From positions 558,001 through 622,000 of the forward strand of contig NZ_CP061309.1 of NCBI RefSeq assembly GCF_018687955.1: a DNA stretch of 64,000 nucleotides, written 5' to 3'. A program made the translations under genes and the position numbers. This DNA is from Polynucleobacter ibericus (GTDB lineage Bacteria > Pseudomonadota > Gammaproteobacteria > Burkholderiales > Burkholderiaceae). Within the stretch, counting starts at the first letter, position 1. Each line of letters opens with the position of its first letter. Positions 26,511 through 33,992 of the stretch are shown here, in pieces. Below the pieces are notes generated by a model, which worked only from the letters and a program-made list of their open reading frames with translations, was not told the origin of the DNA and did not search any database.

Positions 26511-26561
26511 CCTTACATTGCTGTCAGCTATAGGGAATCAATCCACTAGAATGGATTGCAT

Positions 26562-27317
26562 ATGATCATGCGACTCCTTACCTTGTTTGCAATCTCTTTC
26601 CTCTATTTAGGTAGCGCATTTGCACAAGCGCCCACTATTGCAGTTGCCGCCAATATGAAGGATGCATTTGCAGAGATCGTAAGGGCATTTCAACCGCCCA
26701 GTAAATCTGAGATGAAGATAGTCTATGGATCATCTGGAAACTTTACTGCGCAAATAATGAATGGTGCGCCATTTAACTTATTTATTGCTGCTGACGAGCA
26801 TTTTCCACTTGAGCTTTATAAGAATGGCAAAACAGTGGATGAGGGTGCTGTTTACGCAATTGGTAAGTTAGCAATGATTGCTAAAACCTCATCAGGAATC
26901 CAATTACTTGATAACAAGGCGGACATTACGAAAGCAATCAACAAGGCTAATAAGATTGCGATTGCAAAGCCTGAGCTAGCACCTTACGGTAGAGCCGCAG
27001 TAGAGTATTTAAAAGCAGAAGGTCTTTGGGATCTCACTAGAGCAAAATTGGTATACGCTGATAACATCGGGCTAGCTACAACCTATGTAGTGAGCGGTGC
27101 TGCTGATATTGGGTTTACTGCCGTATCGCTCGCTAAGTCACTAGAGGTAGCCAAAGAAACTAATTTCATGCTGGTCAATCCAAGGCTCTATGAGCCTATC
27201 AAACAACGAATGGTGCTATTGAAGGGTGCGCCCCAAGAGGTGGTGGATTTATATCGTTTTATACAGAGTGCTCAGGCCAAAGCTATCTTGCAGAAGTACG
27301 GGTACGCAACACCTTAG
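26562..27317 (+). CDS. modA: Molybdate-binding protein ModA-like
   Basis: Periplasmic oxyanion receptor, about 251 aa. Signal peptide MIMRLLTLFAISFLYLGSAFAQ, then IAVAANMKDAFAEIVRAFQ, YGSSGNFTAQIMNGAPFNLFIAADEHFP, ANPELAPYGRAAVEYL-like segment KPELAPYGRAAVEYLKAEGLW and DIGFTAVSLAK. These are the ModA ligand-site segments, with Ser in GSSGN and Ala/Tyr in the PYG region. The ATG at 26562 (or 26568) follows a TTG that I do not favour. It lies 51 nt after the regulator gene. No modB or modC follows. Confidence 0.87.
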   Translation: MIMRLLTLFAISFLYLGSAFAQAPTIAVAANMKDAFAEIVRAFQPPSKSEMKIVYGSSGNFTAQIMNGAPFNLFIAADEHFPLELYKNGKTVDEGAVYAIGKLAMIAKTSSGIQLLDNKADITKAINKANKIAIAKPELAPYGRAAVEYLKAEGLWDLTRAKLVYADNIGLATTYVVSGAADIGFTAVSLAKSLEVAKETNFMLVNPRLYEPIKQRMVLLKGAPQEVVDLYRFIQSAQAKAILQKYGYATP

Positions 27318-27432
27318 CTACTTGAGAGCTTCACGTATTAGGGCATGTATTAATTCACCCTTTTTTTGTTTTGGATCAAGCCCTCAAGGGTTTGACTAGT
27401 TCATCATCTCAGATTCAATCACTCTTTTGATG

Positions 27433-27463
27433 AATGAGATTCATTCTCATTCATCGCTATAAT
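27433..27463 (+). promoter_or_regulatory. Fur box overlapping the feoAB promoter
   Basis: AATGAGATTCATTCTCATT (27433-27451) is a near-perfect 19-bp Fur-type inverted repeat (arms AATGAGATT and AATGAGAAT, one mismatch). A perfect -10 hexamer TATAAT follows at 27458-27463, so the box covers the -35 region and Fur binding would block RNA polymerase. It lies 31 nt upstream of the feoA ATG. Confidence 0.85.
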
Positions 27464-27493
27464 AGCCTTCATACAAGCCAAAAAACAAATTTC

Positions 27494-27739
27494 ATGAATT
27501 TAGACCAGGTTGACTTAGGCAGTCTTTATCGCGTTAGTGAAGTGAATGCCCCAAAGGGCGCACCTCAAATTAAGGGTCAGCTGGAAGATATTGGGTTTTT
27601 GCCTGGCGAACAAGTGACGGTATTGCGCAAAGGTCTCTTGGGTAAGGGGCCTTATATGGTTCGCATAGGCGCCTCGACTTTTGCTTTAAGACAGTCAGAG
27701 GCGCGCATGATTTCTGTTGAAGCGACATCGCATGCCTGA
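27494..27739 (+). CDS. feoA: Ferrous iron transport protein A
   Basis: 81-aa SH3-like cytosolic partner of FeoB. The ATG at 27494 is used because the frame upstream of it covers the promoter and Fur box; the mature sequence MNLDQVDLGSLYRVSEVNAP...QLEDIGFLPGEQVTVLRKG..MVRIGASTFALRQSEARMI matches FeoA. The stop overlaps the feoB start region by 8 nt. Under Fur control. Confidence 0.92.
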   Translation: MNLDQVDLGSLYRVSEVNAPKGAPQIKGQLEDIGFLPGEQVTVLRKGLLGKGPYMVRIGASTFALRQSEARMISVEATSHA

Positions 27740-29645
27740 ATCAAAAGTCCATTTTTATTCGAGTGAACCACTCGTTGCCTTATTGGGCAATCCCAATTGC
27801 GGCAAAACAGCTTTATTTAATTTACTCACCGGTAGCAAGCAGAAGGTTGCAAACTATTCTGGAGTGACTGTTGAGCGCAAAGAAGGGCGTCTAGCCCTCG
27901 AGTCCGGTAAAAATATTCGTGTTCTCGATTTGCCTGGTGCCTATAGTCTTTATCCAAGATCGCTCGATGAAAAGGTAACGTGCAATGTATTGCTCGGAAG
28001 GGCTGAGGGTGAAAAGCGTCCCGACTTAGTCATCTGCGTATTAAGTGCAATGAACTTACGCCGAAATTTGCGTTTGGTATTGGCTGCAAAACGATTAGGG
28101 CTGCCTTGTGTCGTGGTACTCAACATGCTGGATATCGCCAAGCGCCAGGGTTTACAAATTGATACTGTTGCCCTTTCTAATGAATTGGGATTACCAGTTC
28201 TCACTAGCATTGGTATTCAGTCGAATGGTGCCGATGAGCTCAAGCATTTTTTATCGAATTTGGATTGGCGTAATTTAGATGGCTTGCGGACAGGGACAAG
28301 CGATGCCAATGTTGAGAATATCGCTTCTCATATTGCCCACACCGAAACCGATAACATTCAAGTCCAAAGAATTCTGCAAAATCTGAAGCTAGATCGCATT
28401 ATTCCTGATCGACTGAGTGATCGCCTAGATGCCGTATTGCTACACCCCGTTTTCGGCCCCATGATTTTGGTGGTCTTACTTTTTTGTATCTTTCAAGCAG
28501 TCTTCAGCTGGGCTACTGTGCCCATGGATCTGATTAAAGCGGGCGTTGAGTTTTTGGGGGCACAGATTGTCGAGGTATTACCAAATGGTTGGCTGCGTAG
28601 TTTGTTGATCAACGGAATTTTGGCAGGCTTAGGTGGTGTGGTGATTTTCTTGCCGCAAATTTTGATTCTATTTTTCTTTATTTTGCTTCTTGAAGAGTCT
28701 GGCTATCTTCCCAGAGCTGCTTATTTACTGGATCGGGTAATGGGATCAGTGGGGCTCTCTGGTAGATCTTTTATTCCACTACTTTCCAGTTTTGCTTGTG
28801 CAATCCCAGGAATCATGGCTACCAGGAGCATCTCTAATGCACGTGATCGCATGGTGACGATTCTGATTGCACCCATGATGACCTGTTCGGCACGTCTCCC
28901 GGTTTATGCCTTACTAATTTCGGCATTTATTCCAGAGCAAAAGTTATGGGCTGGGATTGATTTACAGGGATTAGTCTTATTCACACTGTATCTTGCTGGA
29001 ATTTTAGGTGCGATGGCAGTTGCCTGGATTCTGAAGCGCTTTACCAGTGAGCAATTCAAGATGAATGCCCTCATGATGGAGCTGCCTAGTTATCACTTGC
29101 CACGTTTGGGTAATTTGGCTATCAGTCTTTGGCAGCGTGCAGAAATATTTTTGCGTCGGGTTGGCGGAATTATTTTACTGATGACTATTGGCTTGTGGAT
29201 CTTATCTAGCTTTCCATTTCCACCAGAGGGTGCAACAGGTTCGCCTATTCAATATAGCTTTGCCGGAATGATTGGGCAGGCCTTAGCTTATGTTTTCTCA
29301 CCCATTGGATTTAATTGGCAAATTAGTATTGCCTTAGTACCAGGTATGGCTGCGCGTGAGGTGGTGGTGAGTTCTTTGGCAACGGTCTATGCGCTCTCAA
29401 GCTCTAATGTAGATGCAAGTGATGCATTAATTCCGTTAATCTCTAGTGGCTGGTCTTTGGCTACCGCACTTTCTTTGTTGGCTTGGTTTGTGTTTGCACC
29501 TCAGTGTTTATCTACCATTGCGGCCGTTAAGCGTGAGACTGGGGGTTGGAAGATCCCAATCATTATGCTGAGCTACCTTTTTGCATTGGCCTATATCGCT
29601 GCATTAATTACCTATCAGATTGCTAGCTCCCTTGGCTTGGCTTGA
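27732..29645 (+). CDS. feoB: Ferrous iron transport protein B
   Basis: Main Fe(II) transporter, 637 aa. Cytosolic G domain: G1 GNPNCGKT (19-26), G3 LDLPGAYSL, switch regions, G4 NMLD, then a helical NFeoB stalk (about 160-235). The membrane part has the Gate motifs including SSFACAIPGIMATR and APMMTCSARLPVYALL, 8 or so helices and the C-terminal FAPQCLSTIAAVKRETG. ATG at 27732 lies inside the feoA 3' end; an upstream TTG at 27717 is less likely. No feoC found. Fur-regulated with feoA. Confidence 0.95.
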   Translation: MPESKVHFYSSEPLVALLGNPNCGKTALFNLLTGSKQKVANYSGVTVERKEGRLALESGKNIRVLDLPGAYSLYPRSLDEKVTCNVLLGRAEGEKRPDLVICVLSAMNLRRNLRLVLAAKRLGLPCVVVLNMLDIAKRQGLQIDTVALSNELGLPVLTSIGIQSNGADELKHFLSNLDWRNLDGLRTGTSDANVENIASHIAHTETDNIQVQRILQNLKLDRIIPDRLSDRLDAVLLHPVFGPMILVVLLFCIFQAVFSWATVPMDLIKAGVEFLGAQIVEVLPNGWLRSLLINGILAGLGGVVIFLPQILILFFFILLLEESGYLPRAAYLLDRVMGSVGLSGRSFIPLLSSFACAIPGIMATRSISNARDRMVTILIAPMMTCSARLPVYALLISAFIPEQKLWAGIDLQGLVLFTLYLAGILGAMAVAWILKRFTSEQFKMNALMMELPSYHLPRLGNLAISLWQRAEIFLRRVGGIILLMTIGLWILSSFPFPPEGATGSPIQYSFAGMIGQALAYVFSPIGFNWQISIALVPGMAAREVVVSSLATVYALSSSNVDASDALIPLISSGWSLATALSLLAWFVFAPQCLSTIAAVKRETGGWKIPIIMLSYLFALAYIAALITYQIASSLGLA

Positions 29646-29715
29646 TTAGGATCAAAGCAAGGTTTCGCAAATTCAGATAATCTCATAAGCATTCATTTTT
29701 GAAGAGGGTGCTCAA

Positions 29716-30111
29716 ATGCGTTCCAAATCGTTTTTTTTCTCACTATTCTGCCTATTTGGTATTTCTGCTTCAAATTTAGCTCTAGCTCAATCTGGCGAGA
29801 ATACCTATAAACAAGTTTGTGCTAGCTGCCATGGAGCAGGAGTCCTGAATGCGCCTAAGTTTGGCGATAAAGCGAAGTGGGCGCCTTTGATTGCAGAGGG
29901 TCAAGTCATCTTAACGGCTCACGCTTACTACGGCGTTAGAGCAATGCCGCCTAAAGGTGGTAATCCCAATTTAAGTATTGAGGGATTTGCAGATGCCTTG
30001 GTCTATATGGTGAATAACTCAGGAGGCAATTGGAAATCGCCAGATGCTAAAACGATTGCTGCCATCAATAAAGAAATCGAAGTGCGAAAAGCGGGTACGA
30101 AAAAGCAGTAA
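29716..30111 (+). CDS. c5-type cytochrome c
   Basis: 131 aa, signal peptide (MRSKSFFFSLFCLFGISASNLALA), single heme site Cys35-x-x-Cys38-His39 in CASCHG, axial Met77 in AMPPKGGNPNL, and a short C-terminal extension. The AMPPKGG loop is typical of cytochrome c5/c-555-like electron carriers. GAGGG lies 7 nt before the ATG. Located in the periplasm. It stands 70 nt after feoB and may be read from the same transcript, but more likely has its own promoter. Confidence 0.9.
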   Translation: MRSKSFFFSLFCLFGISASNLALAQSGENTYKQVCASCHGAGVLNAPKFGDKAKWAPLIAEGQVILTAHAYYGVRAMPPKGGNPNLSIEGFADALVYMVNNSGGNWKSPDAKTIAAINKEIEVRKAGTKKQ

Positions 30112-30212
30112 TAAGCATACCAACGCTTAAATATGTTCGCGGGTTCGGTCTACGTCTCTATATTCATTTGCTGAACGATTAATACTCTAAATTACTTTCC
30201 CCGGTGCCTCTG

Positions 30213-30494
30213 ATGACACTTGAGCCTCACTATATTGAGATTATTGGTTATTGCGCCGCATTCTTAACCACGATTGCCTTTTTACCGCAGGCAATCCAGT
30301 CTTGGCGTACCAGGGATCTTTCCGGAATTTCCTTGGGGATGTATTCCTTCTTTACGATAGGAGTGGGCCTGTGGCTAGTTTATGGCCTCATTATTGAAAA
30401 GTGGCCTCTCATATTGGCAAATGCTTTGACCTTTGCCTTGGCGATCAGCATCCTATTTTTGAAATTGCGTCATACTTCTAGACAGCGGAAATAG
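30213..30494 (+). CDS. SemiSWEET sugar transporter
   Basis: 93-aa single PQ-loop triple-helix bundle: YCAAFLTTIAFLPQAIQSWRTRDLSGISLGMY (PQ motif at about 25-26) then two helices and a basic tail. SemiSWEET proteins dimerise to make a sugar-permeable pore. The ATG at 30213 is chosen over the GTG at 30204. Substrate unproven. It is followed 35 nt later by the FAH gene. Confidence 0.88.
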   Translation: MTLEPHYIEIIGYCAAFLTTIAFLPQAIQSWRTRDLSGISLGMYSFFTIGVGLWLVYGLIIEKWPLILANALTFALAISILFLKLRHTSRQRK

Positions 30495-30529
30495 AATACG
30501 TATTCATCAAAATTCTTAGAAAGGTTTTT

Positions 30530-31222
30530 ATGTCTTCAGCATTTGTGATCGATCCACCAGTAGTTATTTCGTTGCCCGTGACAGGTGATACCCGTCGCTT
30601 TGCTGTCAATCGCATTTACTGCGTGGGACGTAACTATGCTGATCATGCGCGTGAGATGGGACATGATCCTGATCGCGAACCACCATTCTTTTTCATGAAG
30701 CCCGCCAATTCAATTGTGACGGATGGTAAAGATATGGCATATCCAGGCTTATCAAACGATGTTCACCATGAAATTGAAATGGTAGTTGCGATTGGTAAGG
30801 GCGGTGCGAACATTGCCCCTGATAAGGCTCTAGACTATGTTTATGGTTATGGCGTTGGATTGGATATGACGAGGCGCGATCTTCAGGGCGAAGCCAAGAA
30901 AATGGGCCGCCCGTGGGATACGGGTAAAGCATTTGATCAGTCTGCTCCATGCGGCGAGATCACTCCAGCAAGTCAATGTGGTCATCCCGCCAAGGGCACT
31001 GTTAAGTTGCTGGTTAACGGAGAGGTTCGCCAAGAAGGAGATCTCAATCAGCTCATCTGGAATGTTCCCGATACGATCGCCTATCTCTCTACTTTATTTA
31101 CTTTAGAGCCAGGAGACCTCATTTTCTCTGGCACCCCGGCAGGAGTTGGCCCAGTGAAAAAGGGTGATGTACTTGAAGGAAGTGTTGCTGGGTTGCCGAG
31201 CTTAAAGACAAAAATTATCTAA
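30530..31222 (+). CDS. Fumarylacetoacetate hydrolase family protein (fumarylpyruvate hydrolase-like)
   Basis: 230 aa. FAH fold with NRIYCVGRNYADHAREMG, FFFMKPANSIV, metal ligands in VHHEIEMVVAIG (Glu residues), DMTRRDLQ and the C-terminal FSGTPAGVGPVKKGD. This group hydrolyses C-C bonds of dicarboxylate keto acids, for example fumarylpyruvate in gentisate breakdown, or acts on acylpyruvates. AAAGG sits 5 nt before the ATG. No other gentisate genes here, so the substrate is open. Confidence 0.9.
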   Translation: MSSAFVIDPPVVISLPVTGDTRRFAVNRIYCVGRNYADHAREMGHDPDREPPFFFMKPANSIVTDGKDMAYPGLSNDVHHEIEMVVAIGKGGANIAPDKALDYVYGYGVGLDMTRRDLQGEAKKMGRPWDTGKAFDQSAPCGEITPASQCGHPAKGTVKLLVNGEVRQEGDLNQLIWNVPDTIAYLSTLFTLEPGDLIFSGTPAGVGPVKKGDVLEGSVAGLPSLKTKII

Positions 31223-31233
31223 ATAAAGCGCAA

Positions 31234-32013
31234 TTACTTCCCAACCCATTGAGGTGGACGTCCTTCTAGGAAGGCGTTCACTCCCTCCCTAAAGTCTTTG
31301 CTGTTATAGGTTTCGCGCATGAGATCTGTGCAATCAGGGAGATTGCTTTGAAGCAGGCGCGCCAAAGTGAGCTTGCTTGCTTTTTGCGTGATGGGTGCCA
31401 GAGCACTTAATTTTTCTGCTAGCGCATTTGTCACGGATTCAATTTCTGCAGCATCCGCTGTTTGATAGATGAAGCCAGACTCCAATAATTCCGGAGCCTT
31501 AATCAGTTCAGCCGTGAGTAACATCTTCTTCACCATCGGAATTCCAAGGTGTGCTGCTATCCAAGATAGATTGCTTGGCGACAAGCAGTTTCCTAATGTC
31601 TTTGCTACTGGTATGCCAAAACGGGCTTCCGGAGTCGAAATGCGGAAGTCACAAGCAGTAGCGATCAAGAGACCGCTGCCTACAGCCAGACCCTCAATCA
31701 AGGCAATCGTTGGCATGGGTAGTTGTTGCAGGGAGGCGAAAATATGATCTACAGCTACTTCATAGGCCTCATCTTTTTGAAGATCAACAAACTGTTGTAT
31801 ATCACTTCCAGAAACAAATGCTTTGCTTCCTGCGCCTCTAAAAATGACTACGCGGATATCGGGGTTGCCCGCTAGCGAATCACAGATCTTTTTGAGCTCT
31901 TCATACATTGGCCAAGTGAGCGCATTGCGGGCAGTTGGATTATTGAAAGTAAGCCGTGCAATTTTTCCGTTAATAGTTAAATCTAGGCAGGGCGGTTTGG
32001 AGTCAATTGTCAT
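31234..32013 (-). CDS. Enoyl-CoA hydratase/isomerase (crotonase) family protein
   Basis: 259-aa crotonase fold: oxyanion-hole turns in FVSGSDIQQFVDL and EGLAVGSGLLIATACDFRIST are intact. The second catalytic region, which in true hydratases reads like GLIPGAGGTQRL, is RFGIPVAKTLGNCLSPSN here and lacks the usual catalytic glutamate. It may therefore be an isomerase or another CoA-ester enzyme. Convergent with the FAH gene (11-nt gap). Confidence 0.85.
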   Translation of the reverse strand: MTIDSKPPCLDLTINGKIARLTFNNPTARNALTWPMYEELKKICDSLAGNPDIRVVIFRGAGSKAFVSGSDIQQFVDLQKDEAYEVAVDHIFASLQQLPMPTIALIEGLAVGSGLLIATACDFRISTPEARFGIPVAKTLGNCLSPSNLSWIAAHLGIPMVKKMLLTAELIKAPELLESGFIYQTADAAEIESVTNALAEKLSALAPITQKASKLTLARLLQSNLPDCTDLMRETYNSKDFREGVNAFLEGRPPQWVGK

Positions 32014-32122
32014 GGAAGCATTCTAAACAATAGCTAACGCCACCAATACTTAAAGACCTTGCTCTAGGCTCTGTAATAGCAGTTTTGACCATATTGACAG
32101 ACTCCTGCGCTAGAATTCCCCT

Positions 32123-32281
32123 ATGTATATGTTTCTACCATTTCTGACAGCTTTGATCGGACTTGTTCTAGTCTGGTTTGAGAAGCGACTGGCAGGCTTA
32201 ATAGTTTTGGCGATCACTATTGGCATTCTTTTAGTTTGGTTTAGGGTTCATGCAACCGACCATCTCAATATCAGTCTGTAA
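32123..32281 (+). CDS. DUF5993 family small membrane protein
   Basis: 52 aa: MYMFLPFLTALIGLVLVWFEKRLAGL.. with two hydrophobic helices and the C-terminal signature HATDHLNISL, which is the DUF5993 tail. This family is typically encoded directly before a DsbB-type gene, as here: its TAA is adjacent to the next gene's TTG, and the ATG of dsbB is 6 nt later. Probably works with that protein at the inner membrane. Too short for most ORF scans. Confidence 0.85.
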   Translation: MYMFLPFLTALIGLVLVWFEKRLAGLIVLAITIGILLVWFRVHATDHLNISL

Positions 32282-32287
32282 TTGAAA

Positions 32288-32851
32288 ATGAGTAGACATT
32301 CTTTTCCTTCCTTAGCGGCATTGGGCAATCAACTGGCGTTACTAGCGATTATTGGTATGCTTTCCTATGCTTTTGTGGATCAGCTGTATTTTGGTGAGTT
32401 GCCTTGCCCGTTGTGCTTAATGCAGCGTATTGGATTTGTGATCATTGGCTTTGCATTGGTTTTAAATATTCGTTGTGGCGCTCACTCCGCTCACTATGGA
32501 TGGGGCATCATTGGCGGCTTAGTGGGAATGATGGTTTCGCTCCGTCAGGTGTTCTTGCACATATTGCCGGGTGATAAAGGATTTGGCACCACCTTTCTCG
32601 AATTGCATTTTTATACTTGGGCTTATGTCGGCTATACAGGTTTATTAATGGGATTAGCAATACTGTTAATGTTGCCTAATCGTGAGGTTAGATCTCGCAC
32701 TTGGTTTGCAAATGCCTTGGTGATGATTTTTATTCTCCTAGTTTTAGGTAACCTGATTTCCACTTTGCTTGAATGCGGCATCGGCCCTTGTGCCGATGAT
32801 CCTGTCAAATATGATGGCTGGCTTTGGCTGCGTTCCCGCTTTGGCTTTTAA
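32288..32851 (+). CDS. DsbB-like disulfide bond formation protein
   Basis: 187-189 aa membrane protein. Periplasmic loop 1 after the first helix carries the CPLC pair followed by LMQR (GELPCPLCLMQRIGF), the quinone/active-site motif of DsbB. The second loop of classical DsbB should hold a Cys pair, but the segment between helices 3 and 4 has none; instead a pair CGIGPC lies in the C-terminal tail after a fifth helix (about 25 residues from the end). With an even/odd count this tail faces the periplasm. Translationally linked to DUF5993. A TTG six nt upstream is an alternative start. Confidence 0.85.
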   Translation: MSRHSFPSLAALGNQLALLAIIGMLSYAFVDQLYFGELPCPLCLMQRIGFVIIGFALVLNIRCGAHSAHYGWGIIGGLVGMMVSLRQVFLHILPGDKGFGTTFLELHFYTWAYVGYTGLLMGLAILLMLPNREVRSRTWFANALVMIFILLVLGNLISTLLECGIGPCADDPVKYDGWLWLRSRFGF

Positions 32852-32852
32852 T

Positions 32853-32870
32853 CCAGGCCCTTCGGTCTGG
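32853..32870 (+). terminator. Short GC-rich hairpin after dsbB
   Basis: Stem CCAGGCC / GGTCTGG with CTTC loop directly after the dsbB stop. No T-run follows, so it may be a weak or Rho-assisted terminator or an mRNA 3' stabiliser. Confidence 0.4.
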
Positions 32871-32887
32871 CTCTGAATCGATTAAGC

Positions 32888-33889
32888 ATGCAAGTCTTTA
32901 AAGTTCTCAAGAGCTTCCTGATTGCATCAGTGATGTGGGGCATAGGATGCTCGGCCCAAGCACAAGGCGCAGCCCAAAAGAATACCGCTTGGCCTAAACA
33001 TACTATTCGCATCATTGTTACTTTCACACCAGGTGGTGCCCCGGATATTTTGGCGCGTGTTTTAGCAGAAAGTTGGCAACAAAATTTGGGTGTACCGGTG
33101 CTGGTCGAGAATCGTCCTGGCTATGGCGGAAATATTGGCGCTGATCTAGTTGCTAAGAGTGAGCCAGATGGTTATACCTTGTTGATTGGAACGGTAGGCA
33201 TTCATGCTATCAACAGCTCGCTTTATGAAAAGATGTCTTTTGATCCTGTGAAGGACTTCACGCCGATTAGTTTTTTGGCCAGTACGCCCAATGTTTTAAT
33301 CGTGAACAAAAAACTGGGTGTGAGCAATCTTCAAGAACTCATTGAGTTAGCAAAGACAAAGCCCGACCAACTCACTTTTGGCTCATCAGGAGTTGGTACT
33401 TCGCTGCACATGTCGGGTGAATTATTTAAAGAGATGGCAGGGGTACAGATTCGTCATATTCCATATAAAGGGCGCGCGCAATCATTGCCAGACTTATTAA
33501 GTGGTCGCATCTCCATGCTCTTTGATAATCTTTCCTCTTCTTTAGCCTTAATTAAAGCAGGGGAGGTTCAGGCCCTAGGAGTCACCACACTAAAGAGGTC
33601 GCATGCCGCCCCTGAAATTCCCACCTTGGCCGAGCAGGGTCTGACTGGTTTTGAGGCGGTATCTTGGTTTTCATTGATGGCGCCGGCAAATCTGCCGCCC
33701 AATATCCAAAAACGTTTGAATGAAATGACGTACCAAGCCTTGAGCAACCCCGAGGTAAGGGCTCGTCTCTTGGCGGGTGGCTTAGATCCCGCTCCGGGCA
33801 GTCCTAAGGAGCTTTCTAAGCTAATTAGCTCTGAAGCCAGTAAATGGGGCAGGGTTGTAAGGCAATCAGGTGCAAAATTAGACCAATAA
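32888..33889 (+). CDS. TctC/Bug-family tricarboxylate-binding protein
   Basis: 333 aa, signal peptide ending in SAQA, then IRIIVTFTPGGAPDILARVLAESWQQ, ENRPGYGGNIGADLVAKSEPDGYTLLIG, and the ligand-loop segments SGVGTSLHMSGELF and HIPYKGRAQSLPDLLSG. Typical periplasmic receptor for tripartite tricarboxylate transporters, common as orphans in Burkholderiales. No tctA/tctB nearby. Ligand unknown. Confidence 0.92.
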   Translation: MQVFKVLKSFLIASVMWGIGCSAQAQGAAQKNTAWPKHTIRIIVTFTPGGAPDILARVLAESWQQNLGVPVLVENRPGYGGNIGADLVAKSEPDGYTLLIGTVGIHAINSSLYEKMSFDPVKDFTPISFLASTPNVLIVNKKLGVSNLQELIELAKTKPDQLTFGSSGVGTSLHMSGELFKEMAGVQIRHIPYKGRAQSLPDLLSGRISMLFDNLSSSLALIKAGEVQALGVTTLKRSHAAPEIPTLAEQGLTGFEAVSWFSLMAPANLPPNIQKRLNEMTYQALSNPEVRARLLAGGLDPAPGSPKELSKLISSEASKWGRVVRQSGAKLDQ

Positions 33890-33992
33890 ACAGCTTTTCT
33901 TGTCAGCCCAAGCTTATTCTCAAGCGTTATAGATATCAGAACCATTTGCCTGACATTATTTTCAACTAATACCTCATTCCCAAGTCCTAAAT

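Noticed and set aside
27376..27395. Palindrome TCAAGCCCT/AGGGTTTGA after modA
   Set aside because: Only a 2-nt loop and no T-run after it on the plus strand; may be chance.
32085..32116. Possible promoter TTGACC/TTGACA with TAGAAT before DUF5993
   Set aside because: Spacers of 20 or 11 nt do not fit a sigma-70 promoter.
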